From Streptomyces sp. CB01635 (GTDB lineage: Bacteria; Actinomycetota; Actinomycetes; Streptomycetales; Streptomycetaceae): 64,000 nucleotides of DNA. The translations under genes were made by a program, and so were the position numbers. The notes beneath the pieces were generated by a model that saw nothing but the letters and a program-made list of their open reading frames with translations, ran no database searches and was not told the origin of the DNA. The DNA is taken from assembly GCF_002803065.1 (NCBI RefSeq), contig NZ_NNBL01000007.1, positions 1-64,000 on the forward strand, read 5' to 3'. Below, piece after piece: positions 1 to 7,724 of the stretch. Positions within the stretch are counted from its first letter, which is position 1. Each line of letters opens with the position of its first letter.

Positions 1-64
1 CTACGGAAACGCTACGAGCGGCCAACCCGACCGCGCTCCGCTACGGCCAATACAAGTCGGGTAC

Positions 65-100
65 CTCAGGGCGACTCAGGACGGTCTGAGGATCTCTGAG
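65..100. promoter_or_regulatory. Nested dyad of four CTCAG/CTGAG half-sites
   Basis: CTCAG occurs at 65-69 and 75-79, and CTGAG at 86-90 and 96-100. The four elements are symmetric about 82.5, and the two copies in each arm are 10 bp apart, about one helical turn. This fits an operator for two dimers on one face of the DNA, upstream of the small gene at 229. The regulator is unknown. Confidence 0.35.
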
Positions 101-228
101 TCACGTCTAAGGCACCCCGTACCCGGAACATGCGGCACTCTCCCGATGTGGCGGACCCCCCTGGGAGACGAGTGTTGAGGCATCGCAGAAAGCGAAGCCG
201 AAACCCACTCGCCACCAGGGAGCACCAG

Positions 229-426
229 ATGTACGAGTACGAGATCCACCAGATCCGCGCCGCCGAACTGGTCCGCCAGGCCGAGCACAACCGCCTGGTC
301 CGCGAGGCCCGCGAAGCCCGGCGCAACCGGCGCGCGGAGCGCCGCGCCGCCTCTGCCGGCCAGGACACGGAGGGGCGGGTGAACAGTCCGCGCTCACGCC
401 GCTCCCGTTTCGCACGCGCGGCCTGA
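229..426 (+). CDS. Small basic hypothetical protein (65 aa)
   Basis: I do not recognise a named function. The ATG at 229 follows an AGGGAG ribosome-binding site at 217-222. The reading frame opens upstream at 130 but that start has no comparable site. The protein begins MYEYEIHQIRAAEL and is a single predicted charged helix rich in Arg, Ala and Glu, followed by a basic Ser/Arg tail. There is no signal peptide, membrane segment or cysteine. Proteins like this are common as short conserved hypotheticals in Streptomyces. The gene stands alone and is followed at once by a strong terminator at 445-472, so it is probably monocistronic. Confidence 0.65.
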   Translation: MYEYEIHQIRAAELVRQAEHNRLVREAREARRNRRAERRAASAGQDTEGRVNSPRSRRSRFARAA

Positions 427-444
427 CGATGACGGCAGAGCAGG

Positions 445-475
445 GGGAGGGCCACACGGGTGTGGTCCTCCCTTT
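445..475 (+). terminator. Rho-independent terminator after the 65-aa gene
   Basis: A 12-13 bp hairpin pairs 445-457 with 460-472, with one G-T wobble and a very tight loop, and is followed by TTT. It lies inside the longest possible reading of the next gene (ATG at 429), which argues that the next gene starts later. Confidence 0.6.
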
Positions 476-584
476 CGACTTCAGCTCCACCTTCAACGCG
501 GCCGACAGGCATATCGAGGTCGTCGACCCGCGCCCGACTCTGCCCTCGGCGATAACGGGTGCCGCTGCGTCGGACCCCTGTGCG

Positions 585-3500
585 ATGCTCCCCCCTGTGG
601 AGACCAGGTGCGTCAGCCCGGTGTTCGTCGGCCGCGCCGGCGAACTGGGCGTACTCAACAAGGCGCTCGCCCGTGCCACCACGGGGGAGCCGCAGGCCAT
701 GCTGCTCGGCGGGGAGGCGGGGGTCGGCAAGACCCGTCTCGTCGAGGAGTTCGCACTCGCCGCACGCCGCGAGGGCACCGTCGTCGCGCTCGGCGGCTGC
801 GTCGAAATCGGTGCGGACGGGCTTCCGTTCGCCCCCTTCTCGACCGCTCTGCGGGCCCTGCGCCGACTGCTGCCCGAGGAGTTCGTCGCGGCGGCCGCCG
901 GACAGGAGACCGAACTCGCGCGGCTCCTGCCCGAACTCTCCCCGGCGCCGACCGGACGCGACGGACGCCACGACGAGCAGAGCATGGCCCGGCTCTTCGA
1001 ACTGACGGCCCGTCTCCTGGAGCGCGTCGCCGCTGACCGCACCGTCCTCGTCATCCTGGAGGACCTCCACTGGGCCGACGCCTCCACCCGCCACCTCCTC
1101 TCCTATCTCTTCCGTACGCTGCGCAGCGGCCGTCTCGTCATCGTGGCCACCTACCGCGCCGACGACATCCACCGCCGTCACCCCCTGCGCCCGCTCCTCG
1201 CCGAACTCGACCGCCTGCGCACCGTCACCCGCCTCGAACTCGACCGCTTCAGCCGCGACGAGGTGTCCCGCCAGATCGCCGGGATCTTCGCGGCCGAGCC
1301 CGAACAGGCCCAGGTCGACGACATCTTCGAGCGCTCCGACGGCAACGCGTTCTTCGTCGAGGAACTGGCCGTCGCCACCAGCGGGGGCAACTGCACCGGC
1401 CTGTCCGAGACGCTGCGCGACGTGCTCCTCGTCCGCGTCGAGAGCCTTCCCGACGACGCCCAGCGCGTGGCCAGGATCGTCGCCGAGGGCGGCTCCACCG
1501 TCGAGTACGCGCTGCTCGCCGCCGTCGCCCGGCTCGGCGAGGACGAACTGATCGAGGCCCTGCGCGCCGCCGTCGGCGCCAACATCCTGCTCGCCACCCC
1601 CGACGGGGACGGCTACCGCTTCCGCCACTCCCTGGTCCGCGAGGCCGTCGGCGACGACCTGCTGCCCGGCGAACGCTCCCGCCTCAGCCGCCGCTACGCC
1701 GAGGCGCTCGAGGCCGACCCCTCGCTCGTCCGCGCCGACGAACGCGTCACGCGCCTCGCGAGCTACTGGTACCACGCCCACGACCCGGCCAAGGCACTGC
1801 CCGCCGTCCTCGACGCGTCCGTCGAGGCCCGCCGCCGGCACGCCTACTCCGAGCAACTGCGGCTCCTGGAACGGGCGATGAGCCTCTGGGACGAGGCCCC
1901 CGAGGACATCCGCGCCGCACTGCGCCCCGTCGACTACACCGAGGTCTATCCGCCCTGCGGCTGCGATCCCGCCACCACGCCCCTGCGCTATCTCGACCTG
2001 ATGGCCGAGGCCGCCGTCGCGGGCCGCCTGTGCGGCGAACGCGAACGCGCCCTGAAAATCATCAAACGCGCCCTGCGCCTCATCGACGACGCCGACGACG
2101 AGAAGGACCCCCTGCGCGCCGCCTGGTTCTGGATCCAGCGCTCCCGTCTCGTCTCCTCCCTCGGCCGCGGCGACGGCTGGGCCGAGATCGCCACCGCCCA
2201 GGAACTCGTACGCGGACTGCCGCCGTCCGAGGTGCACGCCGAGGTCCTCACCAACGTCGCCTCCTGGGGCATGCTCCACAACCCCGGCGAGGAGACCCTG
2301 GCCGCCGCCGAACGGGCCGTCGAATACGCCCGCATGGTCAAGGCCGAGGACATCGAGCTGAACGCCAGACTCACTCTCGGCGGCCTCCTCGTCGACGCGG
2401 GCGAGATCGACCGCGGCTTCGCCGAGATGTACGCCGTCCGCGACCGGGTCGTCGAGATCGGCCTCGTCCCGCAGGTCGGCCGCGTCCACATCAATCTCGC
2501 CTCCGTCCTGGAGGGCGCAGGCCGCTCCCTCGAGTCCGTGACCGTTGCCGAGTCAGGCATGGACCTGTGCCGCCGGTACGGGCTCCTCGACACGGAGGGC
2601 TGGGTCCTGACCAACATGGCCGAGTCCCTCACCTCCCTGGGCCGCTGGACCGAGGCCGAAGTCGCCGTCGACACGGCACTGCGGTCCTCCGCGCTGAGCG
2701 CCAAGCCCCGCGGCACGGCGGCCACCCGCCTCGCGGCCGTCGCTCTCGCCCGCGGCGACCACGCCGAGGCGGCCGCCCAGCTCGCCACCGCCCGCGCCCA
2801 CTACGGCAGTCACGACACGATGCCCCAGTACACCCTGCCCCTGTCCGCCCTCGCCGTGGGCATCTCGGCGGCCGCCGGCGGCACCCAGGGCCTCCTCGAC
2901 GCCCGCGCCGAACTCGCCCGCGTCGTCGCCGAGGGCGTCCCGCCGAGCAACCAGCGCTATGCCTGGACCCTCCTCGTCTCGGCCGCCGTCGCCGAGGCCG
3001 ACGCGCGCGGCCTGCCGGCCGCGGAGCCCGGCCGAGCCGCAGCCGTCGACCGCATCCGCACGGCCGCCAAGCGCCTGGCCACCCCCATGCCCGTGTGGCT
3101 CGCCCACGAACAGTGGCTCCGCGCCGAACTCCTGCGCGCCGAAGGCCGCGACACCCCTGACGACTGGTCCCATCCCCTCACCACCTTCGAGTCGCTCGAC
3201 CGCCCCTACGACCTCGCTCGCGTCCGCTTCCGCGCCGCGGAATCCCTCCTCGCGGCCGCCGCCACGTTCGACGACGAGCGGGAGCGGGCCACGGAACTGC
3301 TGCGGCTCGCCGGAGCCGTCGCCGACCACCTCGGAGCGCGCCCCCTCACCGAATCGGTCGCCCTGCTCGCGCAGCGTGCCCGCCTCACCTTGAACCCCGC
3401 CGCACCACGCCCCCAGATGCCCGCCGATCCCGCCGAGGAACTCGGCCTGACCAGCCGCGAACGCGACGTCCTGCGCCTCGTCGCCGCCGGACGCAGCAAC

Positions 3501-3644
3501 CGCCAGATCGCCGAGGAGCTCTTCATCTCCCCGAAGACGGCGAGTGTTCATGTCTCCAACATCCTGGCCAAGCTCGGCGTGGCCGGCCGCGGTGAGGCAG
3601 CCGCGGTGGCCCACCGCCTGAGGCTGTTCGCGCCGACGGGCTGA
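585..3644 (+). CDS. Large ATPase transcriptional regulator, LuxR/LAL type
   Basis: A cytoplasmic regulator of about 1019 residues. The N-terminal AAA-type ATPase domain has a Walker A motif, GGEAGVGKT, near residues 42-50, and a Walker B-like stretch LVILEDLHWAD near 150-160. A long helical, TPR-like middle region follows. The C-terminus carries a LuxR-type helix-turn-helix from about residue 955 to 1010 (LTSRERDVLRLVAAGRSNRQ onward). Such proteins usually sense a ligand through the ATPase and repeat region and activate transcription. I chose ATG 585, just before the conserved ETRCVSPVFVGR segment, because the upstream in-frame ATG at 429 would make the terminator at 445-472 part of the gene. 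GTG 597 is an alternative. The ligand and targets cannot be read from the sequence. Confidence 0.85.
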   Translation: MLPPVETRCVSPVFVGRAGELGVLNKALARATTGEPQAMLLGGEAGVGKTRLVEEFALAARREGTVVALGGCVEIGADGLPFAPFSTALRALRRLLPEEFVAAAAGQETELARLLPELSPAPTGRDGRHDEQSMARLFELTARLLERVAADRTVLVILEDLHWADASTRHLLSYLFRTLRSGRLVIVATYRADDIHRRHPLRPLLAELDRLRTVTRLELDRFSRDEVSRQIAGIFAAEPEQAQVDDIFERSDGNAFFVEELAVATSGGNCTGLSETLRDVLLVRVESLPDDAQRVARIVAEGGSTVEYALLAAVARLGEDELIEALRAAVGANILLATPDGDGYRFRHSLVREAVGDDLLPGERSRLSRRYAEALEADPSLVRADERVTRLASYWYHAHDPAKALPAVLDASVEARRRHAYSEQLRLLERAMSLWDEAPEDIRAALRPVDYTEVYPPCGCDPATTPLRYLDLMAEAAVAGRLCGERERALKIIKRALRLIDDADDEKDPLRAAWFWIQRSRLVSSLGRGDGWAEIATAQELVRGLPPSEVHAEVLTNVASWGMLHNPGEETLAAAERAVEYARMVKAEDIELNARLTLGGLLVDAGEIDRGFAEMYAVRDRVVEIGLVPQVGRVHINLASVLEGAGRSLESVTVAESGMDLCRRYGLLDTEGWVLTNMAESLTSLGRWTEAEVAVDTALRSSALSAKPRGTAATRLAAVALARGDHAEAAAQLATARAHYGSHDTMPQYTLPLSALAVGISAAAGGTQGLLDARAELARVVAEGVPPSNQRYAWTLLVSAAVAEADARGLPAAEPGRAAAVDRIRTAAKRLATPMPVWLAHEQWLRAELLRAEGRDTPDDWSHPLTTFESLDRPYDLARVRFRAAESLLAAAATFDDERERATELLRLAGAVADHLGARPLTESVALLAQRARLTLNPAAPRPQMPADPAEELGLTSRERDVLRLVAAGRSNRQIAEELFISPKTASVHVSNILAKLGVAGRGEAAAVAHRLRLFAPTG

Positions 3645-3708
3645 TCACGCAGGGTGAAAATTCGCGCTGTCGTACGCTGGAATGAGGTTTCGGCCACCCG
3701 GAGGCGCC

Positions 3709-4032
3709 GTGTTCAACATGTTCGAGGAGCTGTTCTCGCCCGGCCGCAAGCACACCAACGAGGAGCGCAAGCGGCTGGAGCTGACCCGCGTCGACCTCAA
3801 CGACGGCGACCCTGGCCGCGGCCCCATAGACCTCACCTCCGGCAAGGTGCTGGTCCGCGTCCCCAACCAGACACCACCGGACCCGACGGAGGGACCGGAG
3901 ACAGCGGCGACGGAGCCGCCCGAGTCGGCCCCCGAGGCGAGCGCGACCCCAACGACCGACCCCGGTCGTGACCCGGGTCACGACTCCGCGCACGACCCCG
4001 ACCCCACCGACCCCTCCGACGACGAGACCTGA
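3709..4032 (+). CDS. DUF6191-family protein
   Basis: A small acidic protein of 107 residues of unknown function. The GTG at 3709 is preceded by GGAGG at 3700-3704 with good spacing, so it is preferred over the in-frame ATG at 3682. The conserved part is the N-terminal half, with FNMFEELFSPGRKHTNEER followed by ELTRVDLNDGDPGRGPIDL. I recognise this as the DUF6191 family of actinobacteria. The C-terminal half is low-complexity, rich in Pro, Glu, Asp and Thr, and probably disordered. There is no signal peptide or membrane helix. It lies between the LuxR regulator and a convergent dehydrogenase gene, and nothing in the context shows its role. Confidence 0.75.
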   Translation: MFNMFEELFSPGRKHTNEERKRLELTRVDLNDGDPGRGPIDLTSGKVLVRVPNQTPPDPTEGPETAATEPPESAPEASATPTTDPGRDPGHDSAHDPDPTDPSDDET

Positions 4033-4069
4033 GCGCTACCGCTCCCGCCCTGCCAGGGACCGGCGCCCC

Positions 4070-5263
4070 TCAGGACACCTCCAGCTCCAGAATCCGGTCG
4101 TCGCCCTTCCGCGGCGTACCTCTCGAGTCCGTGTTGCTCGTCGTCAGCCACAGCTTGTTCCCGCCCGCGGCGACCACCGTCCGCAGCCTCCCGTACTTGC
4201 CCTGCTCGGTCGCGTCGTCGATGAGGAAGGACTGTGGCTCGGCCGCCACCTGCGTCCCCTTGAGGGGGATCCGCCACAGCCGCTCGCCTCTCAGGCCCGC
4301 CATCCAGACCGAGCCCTCCGCGTAGGCGATGCCGCTCGGAGAAGCCTCGGACGTGTGCCACACGGCCACCGGATCGTGGAACCCGGAACTGCCGCTCTTG
4401 CCCTCCACATCGGGCCAGCCGTAGTTGTCACCCGGCACGATCAGGTTGAGCTCGTCCCACGTGTCCTGGCCGAACTCCGACGCCCACAGCCGCTTGTCCT
4501 TGTCCCAGGCGAGCCCCTGCACGTTGCGGTGACCGTACGTATAGACCACGGAGTCACCGAAGGGGTTTCCCGGCGCCGGTTTGCCGTCCGGGGTCATCCG
4601 GAGGATCTTGCCGCCCGGGGACTTCCTGTCCTGGGCGTACTTCTTCACGTAAGTCTCGCCCGTGCCCACGTAGAGCAGCTTGTCCGGGCCGAACGCGATG
4701 CGCCCGCCGTTGTGGTTCGAGCCCTTCGGGATGCCCGTGAACACCGTCTCGGGCGCGCCCAGTTGATCGCCGGGCGGCTTCTTCGCGTCGTACCTCATCC
4801 GCACGATGCGGTTGTCGGACTTCGCGGTGAAGTACGCGTAGAGCCAGTGGTCGGAGGTGAACGACGGGGAGAGGGCCAGGCCGAGCAGTCCGCCCTCGCC
4901 GCCCGGGACCACCCCGGGCACGGTGCCGGCCTCGGTCTTCTTGCCGGTCTGCGTATCGACCCGCGTGATCGTCGCCTCGTCCCGCGAGGACACCAGCAGG
5001 CCACCGCCGCCCGGCAGCGGGGCCAGGCCCCAGGGGGAATTCAGGCCCTCGGCGACCGTGCGCACCACCTTCACCGAGCCCTCCGCCGGAGCGTTGCCGC
5101 CCCCCGCGCCCCCGGAAGCGGACGTGCCCGGTTCGGACGAGCCGGGGGAGGCGCTGTGCCGGGTGTCCGACGAGGCGTCGTCACCCGAGGAACACCCCGC
5201 CGTGAAAAGGATCGAGGCGCAGGCCAACACGGCCAACACGGGCTGCACACCTGGACGTTGCAC
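4070..5263 (-). CDS. PQQ-dependent sugar dehydrogenase (GSDH family), lipoprotein
   Basis: A 397-residue secreted protein of the glucose/sorbosone dehydrogenase family, a six-bladed beta-propeller that oxidises aldose sugars with pyrroloquinoline quinone. The N-terminus has a hydrophobic signal ending in FTAGC, a plausible lipobox although Thr at position -3 is not typical, followed by a Ser/Gly/Ala-rich linker. Family motifs seen are SPWGLAPLPGGG near the start of the propeller, GSNHNGGRIAFG, GHRNVQGLAWD and SEFGQDTWDELN. No pqq biosynthesis genes are present in the window, so cofactor supply and true substrate are open. The gene stands alone and converges on the DUF6191 gene. Confidence in the fold is high; the substrate is only a family inference. 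Confidence 0.85.
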   Translation of the reverse strand: MQRPGVQPVLAVLACASILFTAGCSSGDDASSDTRHSASPGSSEPGTSASGGAGGGNAPAEGSVKVVRTVAEGLNSPWGLAPLPGGGGLLVSSRDEATITRVDTQTGKKTEAGTVPGVVPGGEGGLLGLALSPSFTSDHWLYAYFTAKSDNRIVRMRYDAKKPPGDQLGAPETVFTGIPKGSNHNGGRIAFGPDKLLYVGTGETYVKKYAQDRKSPGGKILRMTPDGKPAPGNPFGDSVVYTYGHRNVQGLAWDKDKRLWASEFGQDTWDELNLIVPGDNYGWPDVEGKSGSSGFHDPVAVWHTSEASPSGIAYAEGSVWMAGLRGERLWRIPLKGTQVAAEPQSFLIDDATEQGKYGRLRTVVAAGGNKLWLTTSNTDSRGTPRKGDDRILELEVS

Positions 5264-5429
5264 GATCGGATCCCCTCGACGCTGCGGACTGGGCTGCTGT
5301 TCTGCGCTGCGGTTCTACTGTTCATACACCGCAGCCACCCCGCAGGTTCCCGATCAACTCCGACGCGTTCGGACCAACCCGCTCCCGCCCGCCGATCGCA
5401 CAGCCCCAAAAGAACAAGCACCCCGAGCC

Positions 5430-6428
5430 TCAGTCCCAAGACCCCCGAGCCCGCGGCAGCTCCCTGATCTCCGCCAAATCACGGTCAGTGAGCTTCAGCT
5501 CCGCAGCCTCCGCGTTCTGCGCCGCCCAGCGCTCCCGCTTGGCACCCGGAACCGGCACCACGTGCCGCCCGCGCCCCAGCACCCACGCCAGCGCCACCTG
5601 CGCCGGAGTCACCGCTTCCCCGTGCCGCGCGGCGATCCGGCGCAGGCCCGCCACGATCGGCTGGTTGGCCGCCATCATCTCCGCGGTGAACCGGGGATGC
5701 CGGGCCCGCAGGTCGTCCGGTTCGAACCCCTGCCCGGGCGTCAGCGTGCCCGTGAGGAAGCCGTTGCCCAGAGGCATCGCGGCGAGGAACCCCACGCCCC
5801 GGGTCTCGCACCACGGCAGCAGTGTCTCCAGGGCCTCCGGCGACCACACCGAGAGCTCGGCCTCCACCGCGCTGACCGGGAACACCTGCTGCACCCGCTC
5901 CAGCTGCCGGATCGTTCCCGCATGCAGCCCGGCCCTGCCCCGCCGCGTCGCCCGCGCCCCCACCGCGCACAGCCCGAGCGCCCGCACCTTTCCCGCGCCC
6001 ACGAGCTCCGCCATGGCGCCCCACGTCTCCTCGACGGGCACCTCGGGGTCGGCGCGGTGCAACTGGTACAGATCGATCGTGTCCGTCTGGAGCCGCCGCA
6101 GCGACGCGTCGCAGGCCCGCTTCACATACCCGGGCCGGCCGTTGGCGACGATGTGCTGCTCACCGACGAGCAGCCCGCACTTGGTCGATACGAAGGCGTC
6201 GCCGCGGCGCTCCTTCAGGACCCGTCCGAGCAGCAACTCGTTCGTGAACGGCCCGTACATGTCCGCCGTGTCCAGCAGGGTCGACCCCCGGTCCAGCGCG
6301 GCATGCACGGTGCGTACGGACTCGTCCCCCCGCTGCCGCGAGCCGGTATAGGCCCAGCTCATCGGCATGCACCCGAGCCCGATCGCGCCCACCTCGAGCG
6401 CTGCCGCCCCGATCGTCCTGCGCTCCAC
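5430..6428 (-). CDS. Aldo/keto reductase
   Basis: A cytoplasmic NADPH-dependent oxidoreductase of about 332 residues with the (beta/alpha)8 AKR fold. Motifs visible are GLGCMPMSWAYTG near the start, LLDTADMYGPFTNELLLG (catalytic Asp and Tyr), the catalytic Lys in FVSTKCG, and YQLHRADPEVPVEETWGAM. The start chosen is GTG 6428, giving VERRTIGAAALEVGAIGLG, because CCTCC on the plus strand at 6439-6443 is a GGAGG site 10-11 bases upstream. A longer reading from 6506 is possible but its N-terminus does not look like the family. The substrate is unknown. The gene is divergent from a 2-hydroxyacid dehydrogenase about 100 bp away. Confidence 0.87.
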   Translation of the reverse strand: MERRTIGAAALEVGAIGLGCMPMSWAYTGSRQRGDESVRTVHAALDRGSTLLDTADMYGPFTNELLLGRVLKERRGDAFVSTKCGLLVGEQHIVANGRPGYVKRACDASLRRLQTDTIDLYQLHRADPEVPVEETWGAMAELVGAGKVRALGLCAVGARATRRGRAGLHAGTIRQLERVQQVFPVSAVEAELSVWSPEALETLLPWCETRGVGFLAAMPLGNGFLTGTLTPGQGFEPDDLRARHPRFTAEMMAANQPIVAGLRRIAARHGEAVTPAQVALAWVLGRGRHVVPVPGAKRERWAAQNAEAAELKLTDRDLAEIRELPRARGSWD

Positions 6429-6526
6429 CTGGAAGTAGCCTCCCCCTGCGTGTTCGAGAGGCACCCAAACTAACCTCTGGGACCCGGCCCGCCGCGCACA
6501 GCCCACCTCCCATTAGCCTCCTGACC

Positions 6527-7477
6527 ATGAGTGCTGAGGTATCCGCCGACGTATGGCTCCCGTTCCGTGAGGACGAGGTCCCCGGGCTTCCCGAGGGGCT
6601 CAACTATCGCTTCTGGGACGGCGGCCCCGACTTCCCCGCCGACCCGGCCGACTGCGCCTTCTACGTGGTCCCTTACATGAAGGGCGCGGACGTCGGCGTA
6701 CGGCCCATGGTCGAGATGACGTCCGTACGGGCCGTGCAGACGCTCTCCGCCGGCATCGACCACGTACAGGGAGGCCTCAAGTCGCTCCCGTCGGGCGTGC
6801 GGCTGTGCAACGCGCGTGGTGTGCACGAGGCGAGCACCGCCGAGCTCACCCTCGCCCTGATCCTGGCGTCCCTGAGGGGCATCCCCGGCTTCGTGCGGGG
6901 ACAGGAGAGCGAGGAGTGGCGGTCCGGCTTCTATCCGGCGCTCGCCGACAAAATCGTACTGATCATCGGGTACGGGTCGATCGGCTCCGCCATCGAGGAC
7001 CGGCTCGCTCCCTTCGAGTGCGCGCGGGTCGTGCGCGTCGCACGCTCTGCCCGCACGACCGCGCGCGGCCCCGTGCACCCGCTCACCGAACTGCCCGCCC
7101 TGCTCCCCGACGCGGACGTGGTGATCCTTTCGACGCCGCTCAACGAGGCGACGCGGGGTCTCGCCGACGCCGGCTTCCTGGCGCGACTCAAGGACGGTGC
7201 CCTGCTCGTGAACGTCGCGCGCGGGGCCGTCGTCGACACCGAGGCGCTCCTGGCCGAACTGGAGAGCGGCCGGATCACCGCAGCCCTCGACGTCACCGAT
7301 CCCGAACCCCTGCCCCAGGGGCACCCGTTGTGGCACGCTCCGGGGGTACTCGTCAGCCCGCACGTCGGCGGCTCCACATCCGCCTTCTGGCCGCGGGCCA
7401 AGCGCCTGCTCGCCGCACAGCTGACCCGGTTCGCGGCGGGAGAACCGCTCGAGAACGTCGTCCTGACGACGGACTGA
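6527..7477 (+). CDS. D-2-hydroxyacid dehydrogenase family protein
   Basis: A 316-residue NAD(P)-dependent dehydrogenase related to phosphoglycerate and formate dehydrogenases. The Rossmann motif is IIGYGSIG. The three catalytic residues of the family are present: Arg in LLVNVARGAVVD, Glu in LDVTDPEPLP and His in SPHVGG. The N-terminal catalytic half is short and begins with an unusual WLPFREDEVPGLPEG segment. There is no ACT domain, so this is not a second biosynthetic SerA. The substrate is not evident. The ATG at 6527 lies 10 bases after GCCTCC; no strong ribosome-binding site is visible, so the message may have a short leader. Confidence 0.88.
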   Translation: MSAEVSADVWLPFREDEVPGLPEGLNYRFWDGGPDFPADPADCAFYVVPYMKGADVGVRPMVEMTSVRAVQTLSAGIDHVQGGLKSLPSGVRLCNARGVHEASTAELTLALILASLRGIPGFVRGQESEEWRSGFYPALADKIVLIIGYGSIGSAIEDRLAPFECARVVRVARSARTTARGPVHPLTELPALLPDADVVILSTPLNEATRGLADAGFLARLKDGALLVNVARGAVVDTEALLAELESGRITAALDVTDPEPLPQGHPLWHAPGVLVSPHVGGSTSAFWPRAKRLLAAQLTRFAAGEPLENVVLTTD

Positions 7478-7624
7478 GGGCGGGCTCCGGAGAGGCCCCA
7501 TCCGCCGCCTCCCGGCCCGACTTCACATGCCCGCGCACACGCTCCGCGCCCGGCCGGATGCGCCCCGTGCGCGCATCGCCGCTGGTCGTCACGGAGAGTA
7601 GAGGGGCCCTGTCCCTGAGTGACG

Positions 7625-7645
7625 ACTCTGGTGTATCGTCCCGAC
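7625..7645 (+). promoter_or_regulatory. Imperfect BldD-like box and -10-like element upstream of cdgC
   Basis: ACTCTGGTGTA at 7625-7635 matches the remembered BldD pattern ACnCWGnGTnA except at two central positions, and overlaps a -10-like TATCGT. From memory, cdgC is among the c-di-GMP genes reported under BldD control in Streptomyces, so the position is reasonable, but the match is weak. Confidence 0.25.
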
Positions 7646-7724
7646 TGGGGTAGCGCCGTGGAGAGTTCGGCGCCGGGCACGGACGACCGGGACTGCGAGG
7701 GGGGCGACGGGCGATGCACGGCCT

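Noticed and set aside
66..2489. Long open frame on the minus strand opposite the LuxR-type gene
   Set aside because: It is the mirror of a GC-rich gene. The protein is low-complexity Gly/Ala/Asp/Glu with no domain, and the plus-strand gene has clear Walker and HTH motifs.
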